A stretch of DNA of 64,000 bases from Roseateles puraquae (GTDB lineage Bacteria; Pseudomonadota; Gammaproteobacteria; Burkholderiales; Burkholderiaceae_C), in NCBI RefSeq assembly GCF_002205845.1, contig NZ_NISI01000003.1, forward strand, positions 124,001 through 188,000. The letters are read 5' to 3'. This document shows positions 24,263 to 32,736 of this stretch, one piece after another; positions within the stretch are counted from its first letter, which is position 1, and the number at the start of each line of letters is the position of its first letter. Made by a program: the position numbers and the translations under genes. Under the pieces are notes generated by a model. That model ran no database searches. It saw only the letters and a program-made list of their open reading frames with translations, and was not told where the DNA came from.

Positions 24263-26857
24263 ATGACGAAGATCTGGCACAAGGGCTTGCCCTTCAGCCC
24301 TGAAGTGGCCCCGTACCTGCGGCGCATGGCGCTGGTGGATGAAAACCGTGAAGCCCTGCTGCGACTGCAGGGCGTATGGGACAGCCTGGCGCTGCTGGGG
24401 CAGATGAGCGGCACCGCCACCGACATCGCCCACACCCGCAGCGCATTCCAGAACCTCACGAGCGCCTTGCTCGACAGCCTGGCCCGCCGCCTGCGCACCC
24501 ATGCGCTGGCCCGCATGCAGGGGCGTGCGCGGGTGGCCATCGACATCCTGGTGCGCAACCTGTTCGAGCGCACGGCCGACGTGGGCTTCCTGGCCTCGGA
24601 CGGCCCGCTGTGCGCCCATGCCGCGTTGGCCGAGGACGACCCGGCCCATGCCGCGAGCCGCGCCGCGCTGCAGTCGCGCTTTGCGGCGTACGCGGCCAAG
24701 TATTCGGTCTATGACGACATCATCGTGCTGTCGCCGCAAGGCCGAGTGCTCGCTCGGCTGGACGGCGGCTGCGACGTCTCGGCGTGCGCTGAATCATGGG
24801 TTCACGAGGCGCTCGCCTCGGATGCGCCCTACGTGGAGCACCACGGCCCCACAGCCTTGCTCGGCGGCCGGCACGGGCTGCTCTACGCCCGCGCGCTGCG
24901 TGGGCCGGAGGGCGTGCTGGGCCTGCTGTGCCTGTCGTTCCGCCTGGCCGACGAGATGGGCGCCATCTTCCGCCAGCTGCTGGGCGAGCAGGAGGCGCAT
25001 GCCGTCATCTGCCTGCTGGATGCCGAGCGCCGGGTGCTGCACAGCTCCGACGCCTGGCAGATCCCGACTGGCGCCACGCTGCAGCCGCGCGGCGAGCGGC
25101 TGCTTTTTGCGGGGCGGGACTACCTGTGCGTGCAGGCCGCCGCCAGCGGCTATGAAGGGTACATGGGCCCACCCGGCTGGACAGCTTGTGTGCTGTCGCC
25201 GCTGGAATGGGTCTTCGAGGACCCCGACGCGGGCGGCGGCAGTGCAAAGGCTGACCACGCGCTGCAACGGTTGGACAGCATCGACACCACGCGCCTGTTT
25301 GACGCCGAGTTGCAGGGCATCCCGGTTGAAGCGCGTCGCATCCAGCGCAACCTGTCGCGCACGCTGTGGAACGGCAAGCTCCACAGCTACAGCCGCACCG
25401 GCGGGGCCGAGGTCACTGCCGGCTTTGCGACGACGCTGCTCAACGAAGTGCAGCGCACCGGCGCGCAACTGCGCCAGGTGTTCGAGGAGGCCATCGCGCG
25501 GCTGCAGGGCGCGGCACTGACCGCCGTGTTCGACGCGGCCGTCTTCCAGGCACGCCTGGCCATCGACATCATGGACCGCAACCTGTACGAGCGCGCCAAC
25601 GACTGCCGCTGGTGGGCGCTCGACGTCCGGCTGCAACGCGCGCTCGCGGCCCAAGGCACACCGGAGGCCGGCGTCGCCGCCGCCCAGGCACAGCAGGTGC
25701 TGCAGCAGATCAACGCGCTCTACACCGTCTACTCGCTGCTGCTGGTGTACGACGTGCACGGCCGCGTGGTGGCGGTGTCGGACCCCGCGCAGGCCCATCA
25801 TGTGGGTCAGACCCTGCAGGGCGCCTGGGCGGGTGCCGCCCTGAGCCTGCATGACCCGGAGCGGCATGTCGTGTCTCGTCACGAGGCCACCGCGCTCTAC
25901 CCGGCGGGTGGCCAGGCGCTCAGCCCGCAGGGCCAGCCGACCTACATCTACGCGGCCTCGGTGCAGCATCAAGGCCAGATCGTCGGCGGCATCGCCATCG
26001 TGTTCGATGGTGAGCCGCAGTTTGCTGCGATGCTCCGGGATGCGCTGCCAGCACCCGAGGGCAGCCACGAGTTGCCGCCGGCCGGCCTCTTCGTCGCCCG
26101 TGACGGCCGCGTCGTGGCCAGCAGCGACGCTCGCTGGGTGCCCGGCGCCCCGGGGCCGCTGGCCGCAGCGCTGCTGGCGCCGTTGGCCGCAGGCGAGACC
26201 ACCCGTTGCGATGTGACGATCGACGGCATGGTTTACGCCGCGGGCGTGGCGATGTCTCAGGGCTACCGGGAATACCGACGTGGCCAGGCGCCGTCGAGCG
26301 AAGACGTGGCGGCCGTGATGTTGTCGCCCCTCGGGCCGCGCCTGCCGGCCTCGCTGGATGACCGGGACGCCAGCTTCACACCGCCGGCGCCGCTGGCCCA
26401 GGGCGAACGACTGGACATCGCCGCCTTCACCGTGGCCGGCGAATGGCTGGGCCTGCCGGCTGGCCTCCTCGTCGAGGCGCTGGAGCAGCCGCGCCTGACC
26501 GCCCTGCCCAATGCGCCGCGCGCGCTGGTCGGCATGCTGCAACACGCCGGACGCATGGTGCCCGTGCTGGATCTCAGCATCGCGCTCTATGGCCAGGCGG
26601 GCGACCCGCGCGAAGCCCCGGTGCTCATCTGCCGCAACGATGCCGGGCACATCCTGGCCCTGCGGGTGGAGGAGCTGGGCCCCGTGTTCAGCATCGCAGC
26701 CAGCCAGGCCCTGCCCGGCCCGGGCAGCCGGGCACGCCTCGTGCGCGGCGGCGAGGCCTCGGGCCACCGCATGCTCACGCTGCTGTGCGCAGCGGATCTC
26801 TGGTCGCACCTGGGCATCGACCTCGCGCCCGACGCAACCGCCCTGCCCGCACCATGA
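24263..26857 (+). CDS. Tandem sensor domains fused to a C-terminal CheW domain, no membrane segment
   Basis: This protein of about 864 residues has two copies of a sensor module. Copy one contains ARVAIDILVRNLFERTADVG, then YSVYDDIIVLSPQGRVLA. Copy two contains ARLAIDIMDRNLYERANDC, then YTVYSLLLVYDVHGRVVA. Both look like cache/PAS-type sensing domains, each flanked by helical stretches. The last 150 residues (DIAAFTVAGEWLGLPAGLLVEAL, GMLQHAGRMVPVLDL, ALRVEELG) form a CheW domain, which normally docks CheA kinase and receptors. I see no signal peptide, transmembrane helix, HAMP or methyl-accepting region, so it should act in the cytoplasm as a ligand-modulated coupling protein. ATG 24263 is favoured over 24227 because it leaves a normal leader after the sigma-54-like promoter. 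No other chemotaxis genes are in the window. Confidence 0.8.
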   Translation: MTKIWHKGLPFSPEVAPYLRRMALVDENREALLRLQGVWDSLALLGQMSGTATDIAHTRSAFQNLTSALLDSLARRLRTHALARMQGRARVAIDILVRNLFERTADVGFLASDGPLCAHAALAEDDPAHAASRAALQSRFAAYAAKYSVYDDIIVLSPQGRVLARLDGGCDVSACAESWVHEALASDAPYVEHHGPTALLGGRHGLLYARALRGPEGVLGLLCLSFRLADEMGAIFRQLLGEQEAHAVICLLDAERRVLHSSDAWQIPTGATLQPRGERLLFAGRDYLCVQAAASGYEGYMGPPGWTACVLSPLEWVFEDPDAGGGSAKADHALQRLDSIDTTRLFDAELQGIPVEARRIQRNLSRTLWNGKLHSYSRTGGAEVTAGFATTLLNEVQRTGAQLRQVFEEAIARLQGAALTAVFDAAVFQARLAIDIMDRNLYERANDCRWWALDVRLQRALAAQGTPEAGVAAAQAQQVLQQINALYTVYSLLLVYDVHGRVVAVSDPAQAHHVGQTLQGAWAGAALSLHDPERHVVSRHEATALYPAGGQALSPQGQPTYIYAASVQHQGQIVGGIAIVFDGEPQFAAMLRDALPAPEGSHELPPAGLFVARDGRVVASSDARWVPGAPGPLAAALLAPLAAGETTRCDVTIDGMVYAAGVAMSQGYREYRRGQAPSSEDVAAVMLSPLGPRLPASLDDRDASFTPPAPLAQGERLDIAAFTVAGEWLGLPAGLLVEALEQPRLTALPNAPRALVGMLQHAGRMVPVLDLSIALYGQAGDPREAPVLICRNDAGHILALRVEELGPVFSIAASQALPGPGSRARLVRGGEASGHRMLTLLCAADLWSHLGIDLAPDATALPAP

Positions 26858-26914
26858 CGACCGCCCTGCCCGCCTAACGCCACCGGGCCGCGGAGGCACT
26901 TCTATGATGGCGCG

Positions 26915-27706
26915 ATGCCCACCGACGACGCCCTCACTGCCGCCGACCTCCCGCCTCCGCTGCTGACACTGCCCTTGCCGGGTGGGGCGGCCGAGGAGTG
27001 CGTGGCGGTGGAGTTGCCCGTGGCGCTGACGGTCAACGGCATCTCCCAGGCCGTCATGCTGGCCACGCCCGCCGACCTGGAGGACTTCGCGCTCGGGTTC
27101 GCCCTCAACGAGGGCTGGATCAGCACGCGCCAGGACTTGCTGGATGTCGAGGTGCTCACCCAGTTGGACGGCATCGAGCTGGCACTGCAGGTGACGGCCG
27201 CACGCGAGCAACAGCTCAAGGCCCGGCGCCGCATGCTGGCCGGCCGCACCGGCTGCGGGCTGTGCGGCCTGGAGAGCCTGTCGCAGGTCTCTGCCGTGTC
27301 GCCCCATCCGGTGCAGGCACCGTCACTGGCACCCGGCGCCCTGGACCGCGCCGTGGCTGCACTTGCCCCAGCCCAGGTCCTGAACGCGCGCTGTGGCGGC
27401 CTGCATGCCGCCGCGTGGTGCGACCGCACCGGCGCCTTGCAACTGGCCCGAGAAGACGTCGGCCGCCACAACGCCCTCGACAAGCTCTGCGGCGCCCTGG
27501 CCCGCCGCAGCGAGCCGGCCGGCGACGGTTTCATCCTGATGTCCAGCCGCGCGAGCTTCGAACTCGTCCACAAGACGGCGATGGCCGGCGTCGGCCTGCT
27601 GGCCTGCATGTCCGCCCCCAGCAGCCTGGCCATCGAGACCGCGCAGAAGCTGGGCTTGCAACTCTGGGCCTTTGTGCGCGAAGGGCGGGCGACGCGCTAC
27701 GCCTGA
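26915..27706 (+). CDS. fdhD: Formate dehydrogenase accessory sulfurtransferase FdhD
   Basis: This 263-residue FdhD has the redox-active motif CGLCG with Cys114 and Cys117, the family signatures ARCGGLHAAAWCD and AREDVGRHNALDKLCG, and ILMSSRASFELVHKTAMAG near the C-terminus. FdhD transfers sulfur from IscS to the molybdenum cofactor of formate dehydrogenase and is needed for its activity. No formate dehydrogenase genes lie in this window, so its client must be elsewhere. It is the last native gene before the tRNA-Ser micro-island. Confidence 0.93.
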   Translation: MPTDDALTAADLPPPLLTLPLPGGAAEECVAVELPVALTVNGISQAVMLATPADLEDFALGFALNEGWISTRQDLLDVEVLTQLDGIELALQVTAAREQQLKARRRMLAGRTGCGLCGLESLSQVSAVSPHPVQAPSLAPGALDRAVAALAPAQVLNARCGGLHAAAWCDRTGALQLAREDVGRHNALDKLCGALARRSEPAGDGFILMSSRASFELVHKTAMAGVGLLACMSAPSSLAIETAQKLGLQLWAFVREGRATRYA

Positions 27707-27741
27707 GGCGGCGGCAAGAACCCGATTGGCGAGCCGGAAAG

Positions 27742-27790
27742 GACAAAGCCCGTCACGAGGACGGGCTTTGGGGTTTTGGCGGAGTCGGAG
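27742..27790. repeat. attL-like direct repeat (49 bp)
   Basis: This copy is identical over 49 bp to 29908-29956. It contains the tRNA terminator stem AAAGCCCGTC / GACGGGCTTT (27745-27769) and the last 14 bp of the tRNA-Ser gene (27777-27790). Identity extends a few more bases on the left with one mismatch at 27741. The rest of the tRNA is absent here, so it is a duplicated attachment site and not a second tRNA gene. Confidence 0.9.
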
Positions 27791-27922
27791 ACTGTCAAGG
27801 CCCGCGCCGTTGCTGGGTTTGCGGGCAGGCGGTCGCTGCTTCAGCAGCATGTCCGCCAGCACATCTTGGCGCCTGCGCTCAGTTGCTGGGATCCCATGAA
27901 AATGGGCGGCAGGGAGGAAGCC

Positions 27923-28498
27923 ATGTACCAACCGGATCAGACGTTTTTCTTGAAGTCGCCGGGCGACCTGCTCGAAATGCTGCGCTGGCAACTGGGCCAG
28001 CTCAAGCAGACGACGGGCCAAACGCCCAGGGCCTCGGCATATTGCATGATTCAATGTGCTCAGACGGCATGGGCGCTTTGTGATTGGGTATGGGCAGCAA
28101 TGGACGATGCGCAGCGGCTGGCTCTTCGGCCGAGTTTGCCCAGCTTGAACGTGAGCGCCTTCAGGGATTGGTTGCGGGAGCGTTCAGCTGCACTCAACTA
28201 TTGCCGTTACCTTACCGATGCGTTCAAGCATAAACGTGTCGAACGCAAGCCCGACCCTCTCATCGAATCCATCGACATCGGATTTGAGTTGGATGGCCAG
28301 CCCTTTCGCTTCTGGGTCATCACAGATTCCTCGAATCAGATTGTGCGCCTTGACCACGCCATCGAAGAGGCTCTGCAGTTTTGGACTTACTTCCTGAACG
28401 TCAGGAGCCTCGACGGTCCATCCAATCGTGCTCGCGGTGTACTTGAGTCGGGACCCGTCACAGGCGAGGTCGCTCCCAAGCGGCATGACGCAAGTTGA
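27923..28498 (+). CDS. Island-encoded protein of unknown function, possibly HEPN-like
   Basis: I chose ATG 27923 because an excellent ribosome site, AGGGAGGAAG, lies just upstream. The 191-residue product is soluble. It begins YQPDQTFFLKSPGDLLEML, has an aromatic-rich helix CMIQCAQTAWALCDWVWAAM, then ALNYCRYLTDAFKHKRVERKP. The helix-N-x-C-R...KH arrangement resembles the conserved core of several HEPN-type helical proteins found beside toxins and phage-defence genes. That is only a pattern impression, since the canonical RxxxxH HEPN motif is not clearly present. The second half (FELDGQPFRFWVITD) looks beta-rich. Base composition is less GC-rich than the chromosome. Confidence 0.6.
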   Translation: MYQPDQTFFLKSPGDLLEMLRWQLGQLKQTTGQTPRASAYCMIQCAQTAWALCDWVWAAMDDAQRLALRPSLPSLNVSAFRDWLRERSAALNYCRYLTDAFKHKRVERKPDPLIESIDIGFELDGQPFRFWVITDSSNQIVRLDHAIEEALQFWTYFLNVRSLDGPSNRARGVLESGPVTGEVAPKRHDAS

Positions 28499-28591
28499 TG
28501 ATTGACCCTGTGCACCCGGTGCGCAGTCGGGCCTAACGTGTAGACCTTGTCAGCACACCGGACAATCACGTCCGGGAGAGGCGGTTGAACA

Positions 28592-29299
28592 ATGAATCCC
28601 AAAGATCAAGACCGATTGCTGATCCTCGCGATCCTCGTAGCTTCAATCGCTGCGTTGGCCTATGGCGGAATCGCGATGGTCGCCTGGCTAGTATCACGCG
28701 GCGTTCAGATCAAAGAATTCGATCCTGCCGCTTGGATACAGGCTGTCGGCTCTATCGCCGCCATCGGTGCGCTGGTTTGGCAGCGCTGGCATGAAGTTGA
28801 GATGGAGCGCAAGAGGGCCAAGGCAGCGGCGATAGATTTACAGAATGGTGCCCGTCGGCTGGTGCAAGCTGCAGCCTTCATTTGCGCCGAGTTTTCTGAA
28901 TCAAGTTGGCCGCCGTCAGGCAAGATCGACGACGCGGGGTGCGGACTTTTTGAGGCTCGACTTCAAGCGCTGGCAAGCACGCTGAAGCGCGTAGATGCGC
29001 ACGCATTGCCTCGGTGGCAGCACACCGAATGCGTAATCGTTGCGATCAGCGCCCTGGAAGCCTTACATCGGGAACTCGGGCGCCAGGTAATGGAGTGGGG
29101 CCCGGGGCCCGCCGGGCTGATGCAGGTCCGGGCGGCTCTGACAGAACCTAACTGGTTGCAGTCGTTTCGAGCCATGTCTCGCGAGTTCCGCACGCAGCTG
29201 TTTGAGCGGACCGTCACGATCTCACAGGGACTTGACCCCCTAATGGATCCCGCCGCGTCGCCTCAATCAGCGCCTCAAGCACACGGCGCTCATCGGTAG
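28592..29299 (+). CDS. Island-encoded membrane protein of unknown function
   Basis: This 235-residue protein has two N-terminal hydrophobic helices, about residues 9-34 (LLILAILVASIAALAYGG...) and 47-63 (WIQAVGSIAAIGALVW). They are followed by a basic helix EVEMERKRAKAAAIDLQNGA and a soluble helical domain of about 150 residues. The two-helix plus charged-helix start is common among small membrane proteins carried on mobile elements, but I cannot name a family. GGGAG lies 13-17 nt before ATG. The last 20 or so codons overlap a minus-strand reading frame that looks decayed, so the natural C-terminus may have been altered at a junction. Confidence 0.55.
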   Translation: MNPKDQDRLLILAILVASIAALAYGGIAMVAWLVSRGVQIKEFDPAAWIQAVGSIAAIGALVWQRWHEVEMERKRAKAAAIDLQNGARRLVQAAAFICAEFSESSWPPSGKIDDAGCGLFEARLQALASTLKRVDAHALPRWQHTECVIVAISALEALHRELGRQVMEWGPGPAGLMQVRAALTEPNWLQSFRAMSREFRTQLFERTVTISQGLDPLMDPAASPQSAPQAHGAHR

Positions 29300-29450
29300 C
29301 TGAGCAGCCGGCCAGCGGCTTGAAGACCTTGCGGGCCACCTCGAACACGGCTTCGCGCTGCTCTAGGCTGAGGCCGCCCATTCTTGCCCTGCAGCCGACC
29401 GCGGTGCCGGTCAGGTCGTACCCGCGGCGCTCAACCAACCACGCGAACAC
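29214..29450 (-). pseudogene. Decayed coding fragment at the island's right side
   Basis: The minus-strand frame ending at 29214 reads AYELAVFAWLVERRGYDLTG, then GLSLEQREAVFEVARKVFKPL and ends VLEALIEATRRDPLGGQ. It looks like a real protein end, but the only in-frame start is a GTG at 29450 inside a helix, with no ribosome site. In-frame codons continue upstream without a start to a stop near 29520. A neighbouring frame upstream also reads protein-like (DETRDRLTEPETPLSDL, then AEHVPAPG), and a single shift at the CCCCGGGG run near 29487-29494 would join the two. I therefore treat it as a broken gene of unknown family. Confidence 0.35.
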
Positions 29451-29907
29451 CGCCAGCTCATAGGCGCACTTTGCCTCTCGATAGTCCCCGGGGCTGGCAC
29501 GTGCTCTGCGCGGAGGTCAGAGAGCGGTGTCTCAGGCTCGGTCAAGCGGTCGCGGGTCTCATCCGTACGCTGCGGTCCTCGCAGGGGAGCAGGAACTTCG
29601 ACTCAGCACCCATGCACGTGCCTCGTTAGCTCATGGGCAACGCGGCGTGCGTAGCAGCGCAGCAGCCTGTCGCGCTCGCTTGCGATCTCCGCCCGGCTCT
29701 TCACGGCGTTCATGCCCCCAAGGGGCTGCTCAGCCGTCGGACGGCGATACGTCGCACGGCCAAAGGCACGAACACCAGCCATCACTGTCATTCGGCGCGA
29801 GGCAACGCCCAATGTGGGGCGCCGAGGCGGGGCGTGGATGCTGCTAGGAACGACGTCCGTTCAGCGGCATACAAGCGGCGGTCACAACGTCTTCGAACGT
29901 CGGAAAA
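29451..29907. other. Island segment without an intact gene
   Basis: Between the decayed fragment and the right-hand repeat I find no reading frame that I can support. The minus strand holds protein-like patches, including one of about 36 codons starting at ATG 29713 (MNAVKSRAEIASERDRLLR) that ends at 29603. The plus-strand frames here are interrupted or run through the tRNA. No integrase motif, IS end or inverted repeat is apparent. Confidence 0.4.
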
Positions 29908-29935
29908 GACAAAGCCCGTCACGAGGACGGGCTTT
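29902..29935 (-). terminator. Terminator of the tRNA-Ser gene
   Basis: On the minus strand a 10-bp stem, AAAGCCCGTC with GACGGGCTTT around a 5-nt loop, is followed by GTCTTTTCC. It lies 8 nt after the CCA end of the tRNA. The same hairpin is duplicated at 27745-27769 as part of the attachment repeat. Confidence 0.8.
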
Positions 29936-29956
29936 GGGGTTTTGGCGGAGTCGGAG
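29908..29956. repeat. attR-like direct repeat (49 bp), in the tRNA 3' end
   Basis: This is the second copy of the 49-bp repeat. It spans the tRNA-Ser terminator and the final 14 bp of the tRNA gene (29943-29956), which here remains complete. Integration at the 3' end therefore kept the tRNA functional. Confidence 0.9.
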
Positions 29957-30035
29957 GGATTCGAACCCTCGATGCAGGTTTTGCCCACATACTCCCTTAG
30001 CAGGGGAGCACCTTCGGCCACTCGGTCACGACTCC
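29943..30035 (-). tRNA. tRNA-Ser(GCU)
   Basis: The minus strand folds as a 93-nt class II tRNA. The acceptor stem GGAGTCG pairs with CGACTCC, and the anticodon stem CTCCC/GGGAG has the loop CTGCTAA, giving anticodon GCU. A long variable arm precedes the T arm GAGGGTTCGAATCCCTC, and the 3' end is an encoded GCCA. It lies 49 bp downstream of lysC on the same strand and is the target of the micro-island. Confidence 0.97.
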
Positions 30036-30084
30036 AGCGAAGCCCTGCATTCTATATCAGGATTTCGGGCCCGCTTTTGAAATC

Positions 30085-31359
30085 TCAGGCGGCGGCCGAT
30101 TCCTGGTCCAGGTCGAAGGCCTTGTGCAGCGCGCGCACGGCCAGCTCCATGTACTTTTCGTCGATCACCACGCTGGTCTTGATCTCGCTGGTGGAGATCA
30201 TCTGGATGTTGATGCCCTCTTCGCTCAGCGCGCGGAACATCTTGCTGGCCACGCCGACGTGCGAGCGCATGCCGATGCCGACGATGGAGACCTTGCAGAT
30301 CTTGGGGTCGCCCGCGACCCTGGCGGCGTTGGTGGCCGGGCCGACGGTGTTCTGCAGCAGCTCCATCGTGCGCGCGTAGTCGTTGCGGTGCACGGTGAAG
30401 GAGAAGTCGGTCTTGCCGTCGTGAGAGACGTTCTGGATGATGACGTCGATGTCGATGTTGGCTTCGGCCACGGGGCCCAGGATCTGGAAGGCAATGCCCG
30501 GCTTGTCCGGCACGCCCAGGAGCGTCACCTTGGCCTCGTCACGGTTGAAGGCGATGCCCGACACGACGGCTTGTTCCATTTTTTCGTCCTCTTCAAAACT
30601 GATCAGGGTGCCGGACTTGGCTTCCTCATTGATGTCGATGTCCCAGGGCGTGAAGCTGGACAGCACACGCAGCGGCACGCGGTACTTGCCGGCGAACTCC
30701 ACCGAGCGGATCTGCAGGATCTTGGAGCCGAGCGACGCCATTTCCAGCATCTCTTCGAAGCTGATGGTGTGCAGGCGGCGCGCCTCGGGGACGATGCGCG
30801 GATCGGTGGTGTAGACGCCGTCGACGTCGGTGTAGATGAGGCACTCGTCGGCCTTCATCGCGGCGGCAATAGCCACGGCCGAGGTGTCGGAGCCACCGCG
30901 GCCGAGCGTGGTGATGTTGTTGTCGCCGTCCACGCCCTGGAAGCCGGCGATGACGACGACCTTGCCGGCGGCGAGGTCGGCGCGCACGCGCTTGTCGTCG
31001 ATGCTCTCGATGCGCGCCTTGGTGTAGGAGGAATCGGTGGCGACCGGCACCTGCCAGCCGGTGTAGCTGACCGACGGAATGCCTTCAGCCTGCAGCGCAA
31101 TCGCCAGCAGGCCAACCGAGACTTGCTCGCCGGTGGCGGCGATCATGTCGAGTTCGCGGTTGACTTCCGGGCTGCTGCTGGCCGGCGAGAGCTCCTTGGC
31201 CAGGCCCAGCAGGCGGTTGGTCTCTCCGCTCATCGCCGAGGGCACGACCACCATCTGGTGGCCGGCGCGCACCCATTTGGCGACGCGCTTGGCCACGTTG
31301 CGGATGCGATCGGTGGACCCCATCGAGGTGCCGCCGTACTTGTGGACGATCAGAGCCAT
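30085..31359 (-). CDS. lysC: Aspartate kinase
   Basis: This 424-residue aspartokinase catalyses ATP-dependent phosphorylation of aspartate, the first step toward lysine, threonine and methionine and, through diaminopimelate, the cell wall. The N-terminal kinase motif KYGGTSMGS starts at residue 7, TTLGRGGSDTSAVAIA follows, and the C-terminal half holds two ACT domains (KVTLLGVPDKPGIA and KVSIVGIGMRSHVGVA) for feedback control by amino acids. The length fits the single-function beta-type enzyme. It is followed by tRNA-Ser and preceded by tilS, the usual Burkholderiales order. Confidence 0.95.
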   Translation of the reverse strand: MALIVHKYGGTSMGSTDRIRNVAKRVAKWVRAGHQMVVVPSAMSGETNRLLGLAKELSPASSSPEVNRELDMIAATGEQVSVGLLAIALQAEGIPSVSYTGWQVPVATDSSYTKARIESIDDKRVRADLAAGKVVVIAGFQGVDGDNNITTLGRGGSDTSAVAIAAAMKADECLIYTDVDGVYTTDPRIVPEARRLHTISFEEMLEMASLGSKILQIRSVEFAGKYRVPLRVLSSFTPWDIDINEEAKSGTLISFEEDEKMEQAVVSGIAFNRDEAKVTLLGVPDKPGIAFQILGPVAEANIDIDVIIQNVSHDGKTDFSFTVHRNDYARTMELLQNTVGPATNAARVAGDPKICKVSIVGIGMRSHVGVASKMFRALSEEGINIQMISTSEIKTSVVIDEKYMELAVRALHKAFDLDQESAAA

Positions 31360-31419
31360 GTGTTTGAGCGAAGGCTGAAGTTGAGCGGCCGGGACGGCCC
31401 TGCTCGCAAACCCCTGATT

Positions 31420-32736
31420 TTATGCGCCACTTGGGCTTTCGCCTTCGCTCTGCGGCAAGGCTGAGTCCTCGACCCAGCGGACAGCCAGGGCCGGCTCATC
31501 TTGCGCGGCGAAGGCACGGGCATCCATGCCGAGCCCGGCAGCGGCGACCAGTCGCCCCTCGGCATCGACGAGCAGCGGGCCATGTCGAAGCCATGGGGCC
31601 AGGCCGGCCTGCTGCGCCGCCTTCTTGAAGCTGCGCGCCGCCGCGTTCGGCGCCCTCTGGAACTGATCACCCTCGGCTCGCTCGCGCTGCGCGAGCGCCG
31701 CCAGGCGCGCGGGCGCGATGCCCTGCGACGCCGGCTCCACCTGCCACGCGCCGTACCAGCCGGGCTGCGGGTAATGGCCGGGCCGGCTGAGGTTCAGGGC
31801 CTTCTGTTCGGCAGACAGGTCTCTCAGTGGCCGCCAGAAAAGGCCATCACGCCACGCGTGCAGTTCACCGCCTGGCGCGGGCCAGTTCAACGTGCCGCCG
31901 GGTCGCCACTCGGACAGCAGCCGCGCGATCAGGCTGGCAGGTGCGGCCGTGTGGCGAGACAGCCAGTGGCGCAGTGCGTTGCTGCGACGGGCGGGCGACA
32001 ACTGCATCAAGCCTGGCAGATCCAGCCGCGCGCCGGCGGCCAAACGAACGAGGTCTTCCGTCGCGATCTCCTCAGCCAGCTCGCCGGCCTCCTGAGCCCA
32101 TCGGGCTGCCTGCGCGAGGCCAGATTCAGCCGCCGGGAAGGCCGGCCACAGCTGCTGACGCAGGCGATTGCGAGCCAGTCGCGCCTCGGCATTGCTCGGG
32201 TCGTCGATCCAGCGCAAGCCGTGCGTCAGCGCATAGGCCTCGATGCTCTCGCGGGGTTTGTCGAGCCAGGGCCGCGCCCAGCAGACGCCATCGCGCCACT
32301 GCGCGCGGGGCATGCCGGCAAGCCCGGCCAGGCCCGCGCCGCGCATGGCCTGGAGCACGAAGGTCTCGGCCTGGTCGCGGCGATGGTGGGCGAGCAGCAG
32401 CAGATCAGCACCAGCGGCCACGGTCATGTCGTGCAAGGCCTGGTGGCGCCCGGCGCGGGCCCAGGCTTCCAGGCTCTCGGCCGGGCCGGGCCGGCCGCTC
32501 AGCCGCGTGCAAATGAAGGATGCGCCCCAGGCCTCGGCAACCGTGCGGCACTGCGCCGCCCAGGCGTCTGCCTGAGGCTGCAAGCCGTGGTGCACATGGA
32601 GGGCGACGACCCGCTGCCCCGTCACCGCCCGGGTGACGGCATGCAGCAGCGCCGTGGAATCGAGCCCGCCGCTGAACGCAACCGCGACAGCGGGGGCGGA
32701 AGAGTCAGCGGTTCTTGGTGTCGCCGAAGCGGCCAT
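31420..32736 (-). CDS. tilS: tRNA(Ile)-lysidine synthase
   Basis: This 438-residue TilS adds lysine to C34 of the AUA-reading tRNA-Ile in an ATP-dependent reaction, which makes it essential for isoleucine decoding. The PP-loop motif SGGLDST is at residues 22-28. [20 protein letters not shown] and WIDDPSN follow in the expected order, and a C-terminal substrate-recognition domain completes the protein. The ATG at 32736 overlaps the end of accA by 32 nt, which supports co-transcription. Confidence 0.93.
   Translation of the reverse strand: MAASATPRTADSSAPAVAVAFSGGLDSTALLHAVTRAVTGQRVVALHVHHGLQPQADAWAAQCRTVAEAWGASFICTRLSGRPGPAESLEAWARAGRHQALHDMTVAAGADLLLLAHHRRDQAETFVLQAMRGAGLAGLAGMPRAQWRDGVCWARPWLDKPRESIEAYALTHGLRWIDDPSNAEARLARNRLRQQLWPAFPAAESGLAQAARWAQEAGELAEEIATEDLVRLAAGARLDLPGLMQLSPARRSNALRHWLSRHTAAPASLIARLLSEWRPGGTLNWPAPGGELHAWRDGLFWRPLRDLSAEQKALNLSRPGHYPQPGWYGAWQVEPASQGIAPARLAALAQRERAEGDQFQRAPNAAARSFKKAAQQAGLAPWLRHGPLLVDAEGRLVAAAGLGMDARAFAAQDEPALAVRWVEDSALPQSEGESPSGA

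Larger units (their letters stand above)
27742..29956. mobile_element. Micro genomic island inserted at tRNA-Ser(GCU)
   Basis: A 49-bp identical direct repeat bounds this segment: 27742-27790 on the left, and 29908-29956 on the right within the 3' end and terminator of the intact tRNA-Ser gene. Counting one repeat, the insert is 2166 bp. Its interior is visibly less GC-rich than its flanks, with less biased third codon positions, and holds two unknown genes on the plus strand and a decayed stretch on the minus strand. There is no integrase, so it is either a remnant of a larger element or was mobilised in trans. Attachment sites of this form are typical of tyrosine-recombinase islands. Confidence 0.8.

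Noticed and set aside
27777-27790. Second tRNA-Ser gene at the left repeat
   Set aside because: Only the last 14 bp of the tRNA are present. The anticodon, D and variable arms are missing, so it is an attachment-site duplicate.
28532-28590. Integron attC-like element between the two island genes (GCCTAAC ... GTTGAAC with an internal CCGGAC/GTCCGG dyad)
   Set aside because: The two outer boxes fit the loose RYYYAAC and GTTRRRY patterns but are not complementary to each other, and there is no integrase, attI or cassette series. The island boundaries are explained better by the tRNA repeats.
29633-30379. Long plus-strand reading frame of 248 codons
   Set aside because: It runs through the tRNA-Ser gene and into the antisense of lysC, so it is a chance open frame in GC-rich DNA.
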